Source: CAZCZZ01 sp964503335 (GTDB taxonomy: Bacteria; Verrucomicrobiota; Kiritimatiellia; CAIVKH01). Taken from it: a stretch of 62,752 bases of DNA. Position 1 is the stretch's first letter. Every line of letters begins with the position of its first letter. The notes beneath the pieces are model-generated. The model saw nothing but the letters and a program-made list of their open reading frames with translations. It ran no database searches and was not told where the DNA came from. Where the stretch lies: contig CAZCZZ010000017.1 of NCBI GenBank assembly GCA_964503335.1, positions 1-62,752 on the forward strand, read 5' to 3'. Shown piece by piece: positions 61,480 to 62,752 of the stretch. The translations under genes and the position numbers were made by a program.

Positions 61480-62752
61480 ATGAAAACTGATCCTGTCTGC
61501 GGAATGGTGGTGGATGAACGGACGGCGCTGAGCGCGGAAGTGCAGGGCCATACGCACTACTTCTGTTCTGAACACTGCAGAACGTCGTACGTGAATGCGG
61601 CTGGCCAAGTCCACCCCGGGCACGCGAACCATCAGCACGAACATGCCGCCGACCCGGCTGCGGCCAATGTCGGAACAATCTTCACATGCCCCATGCATCC
61701 GGAGGTTCGACAGGATCATCCGGGCGATTGCCCGATCTGCGGTATGGCGCTTGAGCCGGTCCAGGGTGCGGCGAGCGATGACATGGAAGCCGAGCGCGAC
61801 ATCCAGCGGCTGGGCCGGAAGTTCTGGTGGGGCCTCGCCTTTACGTTACCGCTCTTCCTGCTCGCCATGGGCGCCATGATCCCCTCCCTTCACATGCACC
61901 GATGGTTGCCCGGACCTGTCCAGGGTTGGATCCAACTGCTTCTCGCGACCCCCGTCGTATTCTACACGGGAGGAATCTTCTTCGCACGCGCGTGGCGCTC
62001 GATCCTGAACAGAAGCCTGAACATGTTCACGCTGATCGGCGTGGGCGTCGGTGCCGCCTACAGCTACAGCATCGCCGCCGTGCTCTTCCCGGACTTCTTC
62101 CCGGACAGCTTCCGCATACATGGTGAGGTTCCTCTCTACTTCGAATCGGCCGCGGTCATCACCGTGCTCGTCATGCTGGGACAACTCCTCGAGGCAAAGG
62201 CGCGGCGCCGGACGGGCGAGGCGGTAGCCTCCCTGATGCAACTCTCCGCGAGGTCGGCACACCTCGTCAAAGCCGGGACCGATGAGGATGTGCCGGTTGA
62301 AGACCTGCGCGTTGGCGATCTGGTTCGCGTCAAACCGGGAGAGAAGATTCCTCTGGACGGGACGATTGTCGACGGCGCAGGCACCGTGGACGAATCGATG
62401 CTGACCGGCGAAGCTACTCCTGTGCGACGGGTTGTCGGCGACAAAGTCATGGGCGCGACGATGAACCAGAATGGCTCTTTCGTACTGCGCGTGGAACAAG
62501 TCGGAGCCGATACGGTTCTCGCGCAGATGGTGAAGATGGTCGGCGAAGCGCAGCGCAGCAAGGCGCCGATCCAGCGGTTGGCCGACAAGGTCTCGTCATA
62601 CTTCGTGCCCGCGGTCCTGGTCATCGCAGTCGTTACGTTCATCGTATGGTCGATTTTCGGTCCGGAGCCCGCCAAGGTGTTCGCACTGGTCAATGCCCTC
62701 GCCGTGCTGATCATCGCCTGCCCCTGTGCGCTGGGCCTTGCCACGCCCATGT
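61480..62752 (+). CDS. copA: Copper-translocating P1B-type ATPase, N-terminal part
   Basis: The frame runs from ATG 61480 off the window end (424 codons seen). It starts with a YHS domain (TDPVCGMVVDERTALSAEV..YFCSEHCRTSYV), a His-rich linker (HPGHANHQHEHAA), and the CPMHPEVRQDHPGDCPICGM heavy-metal-binding domain. Membrane helices follow, then the actuator motif (DESMLTGEATPV; the Thr-Gly-Glu core) and the ion-binding CPC in ACPCALGLATPM. The phosphorylation DKTG site lies beyond the window. Predicted Cu+ export from the cytoplasm. Confidence 0.95.
   Translation, partial: MKTDPVCGMVVDERTALSAEVQGHTHYFCSEHCRTSYVNAAGQVHPGHANHQHEHAADPAAANVGTIFTCPMHPEVRQDHPGDCPICGMALEPVQGAASDDMEAERDIQRLGRKFWWGLAFTLPLFLLAMGAMIPSLHMHRWLPGPVQGWIQLLLATPVVFYTGGIFFARAWRSILNRSLNMFTLIGVGVGAAYSYSIAAVLFPDFFPDSFRIHGEVPLYFESAAVITVLVMLGQLLEAKARRRTGEAVASLMQLSARSAHLVKAGTDEDVPVEDLRVGDLVRVKPGEKIPLDGTIVDGAGTVDESMLTGEATPVRRVVGDKVMGATMNQNGSFVLRVEQVGADTVLAQMVKMVGEAQRSKAPIQRLADKVSSYFVPAVLVIAVVTFIVWSIFGPEPAKVFALVNALAVLIIACPCALGLATPM

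Overview
The window is GC-rich, gene-dense bacterial DNA with a 100-N scaffold gap at 60914-61013, so it looks like a draft or metagenome-assembled contig. Several features fit a PVC-type bacterium (Verrucomicrobiota/Kiritimatiellota-like): a glutamyl-tRNA reductase lacking its C-terminal dimerisation domain, system II (CcsA/ResB) cytochrome c maturation, many ECF sigma factors and multihaem cytochromes, and intergenic hairpin repeats. That placement is inference; no rRNA or tRNA gene was seen.

Layout. 1-8743: a complete type I-C CRISPR-Cas locus on the minus strand (cas3-cas5-cas8c-cas7-[ORF6N gene]-cas4-cas1-cas2), followed by a very short array. 8744-10452: repeat-rich spacer and one hypothetical gene. 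10472-17731: a cytochrome c/SOD-like fusion gene, divergent from a 1540-residue, 30-haem membrane cytochrome and a 7-haem NapC/NirT-type cytochrome. 17732-25503: mixed genes (RHH regulator, OmdA-like protein, flavin oxidase, receiver-kinase, FadL-like porin, two methyltransferases). 25880-33129: a four-gene overlapping operon of a ketosynthase, two sensor kinases and an NtrC-type regulator. 33310-35900: an epimerase, a lipoprotein and a cupredoxin. 36338-39932: cytochrome c maturation genes. 40383-51050: a monohaem cytochrome c, a 9-haem cytochrome, an NrfJ-like OB-fold protein, hemA, and then a 9-haem cytochrome, outer-membrane barrel and 26-haem lipoprotein in a row. 51146-62752: an ECF sigma/anti-sigma/periplasmic metal-sensor group, several small secreted Cys-rich proteins, a WYL regulator, a CorC/HlyC-type transporter, a second ECF sigma factor and the start of a CopA-like ATPase.

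How it fits together. About 83 haem-attachment motifs lie in seven proteins, alongside haem synthesis (hemA) and c-type cytochrome maturation (ccsA, resB). The 30-haem protein and the NapC/NirT protein resemble, by architecture, the CbcL-like and ImcH-like quinol-oxidising inner-membrane cytochromes of metal-reducing bacteria. The 9-haem/barrel/26-haem-lipoprotein cluster has the layout of a porin-cytochrome conduit. The most economical reading is an extracellular electron-transfer system in a lineage where it is little described. The last 11 kb look like a copper/heavy-metal response island.

A second theme is repeats. Near-palindromes of the form TTCCAAGGATTGGAA occur in pairs exactly 32 bp apart at four separate loci, and a 21-bp tandem array at 36 kb carries the same core. 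Two copies of a paired-hairpin element, a 275-bp element with 26-bp terminal inverted repeats, and several long hairpins at gene ends are also present.
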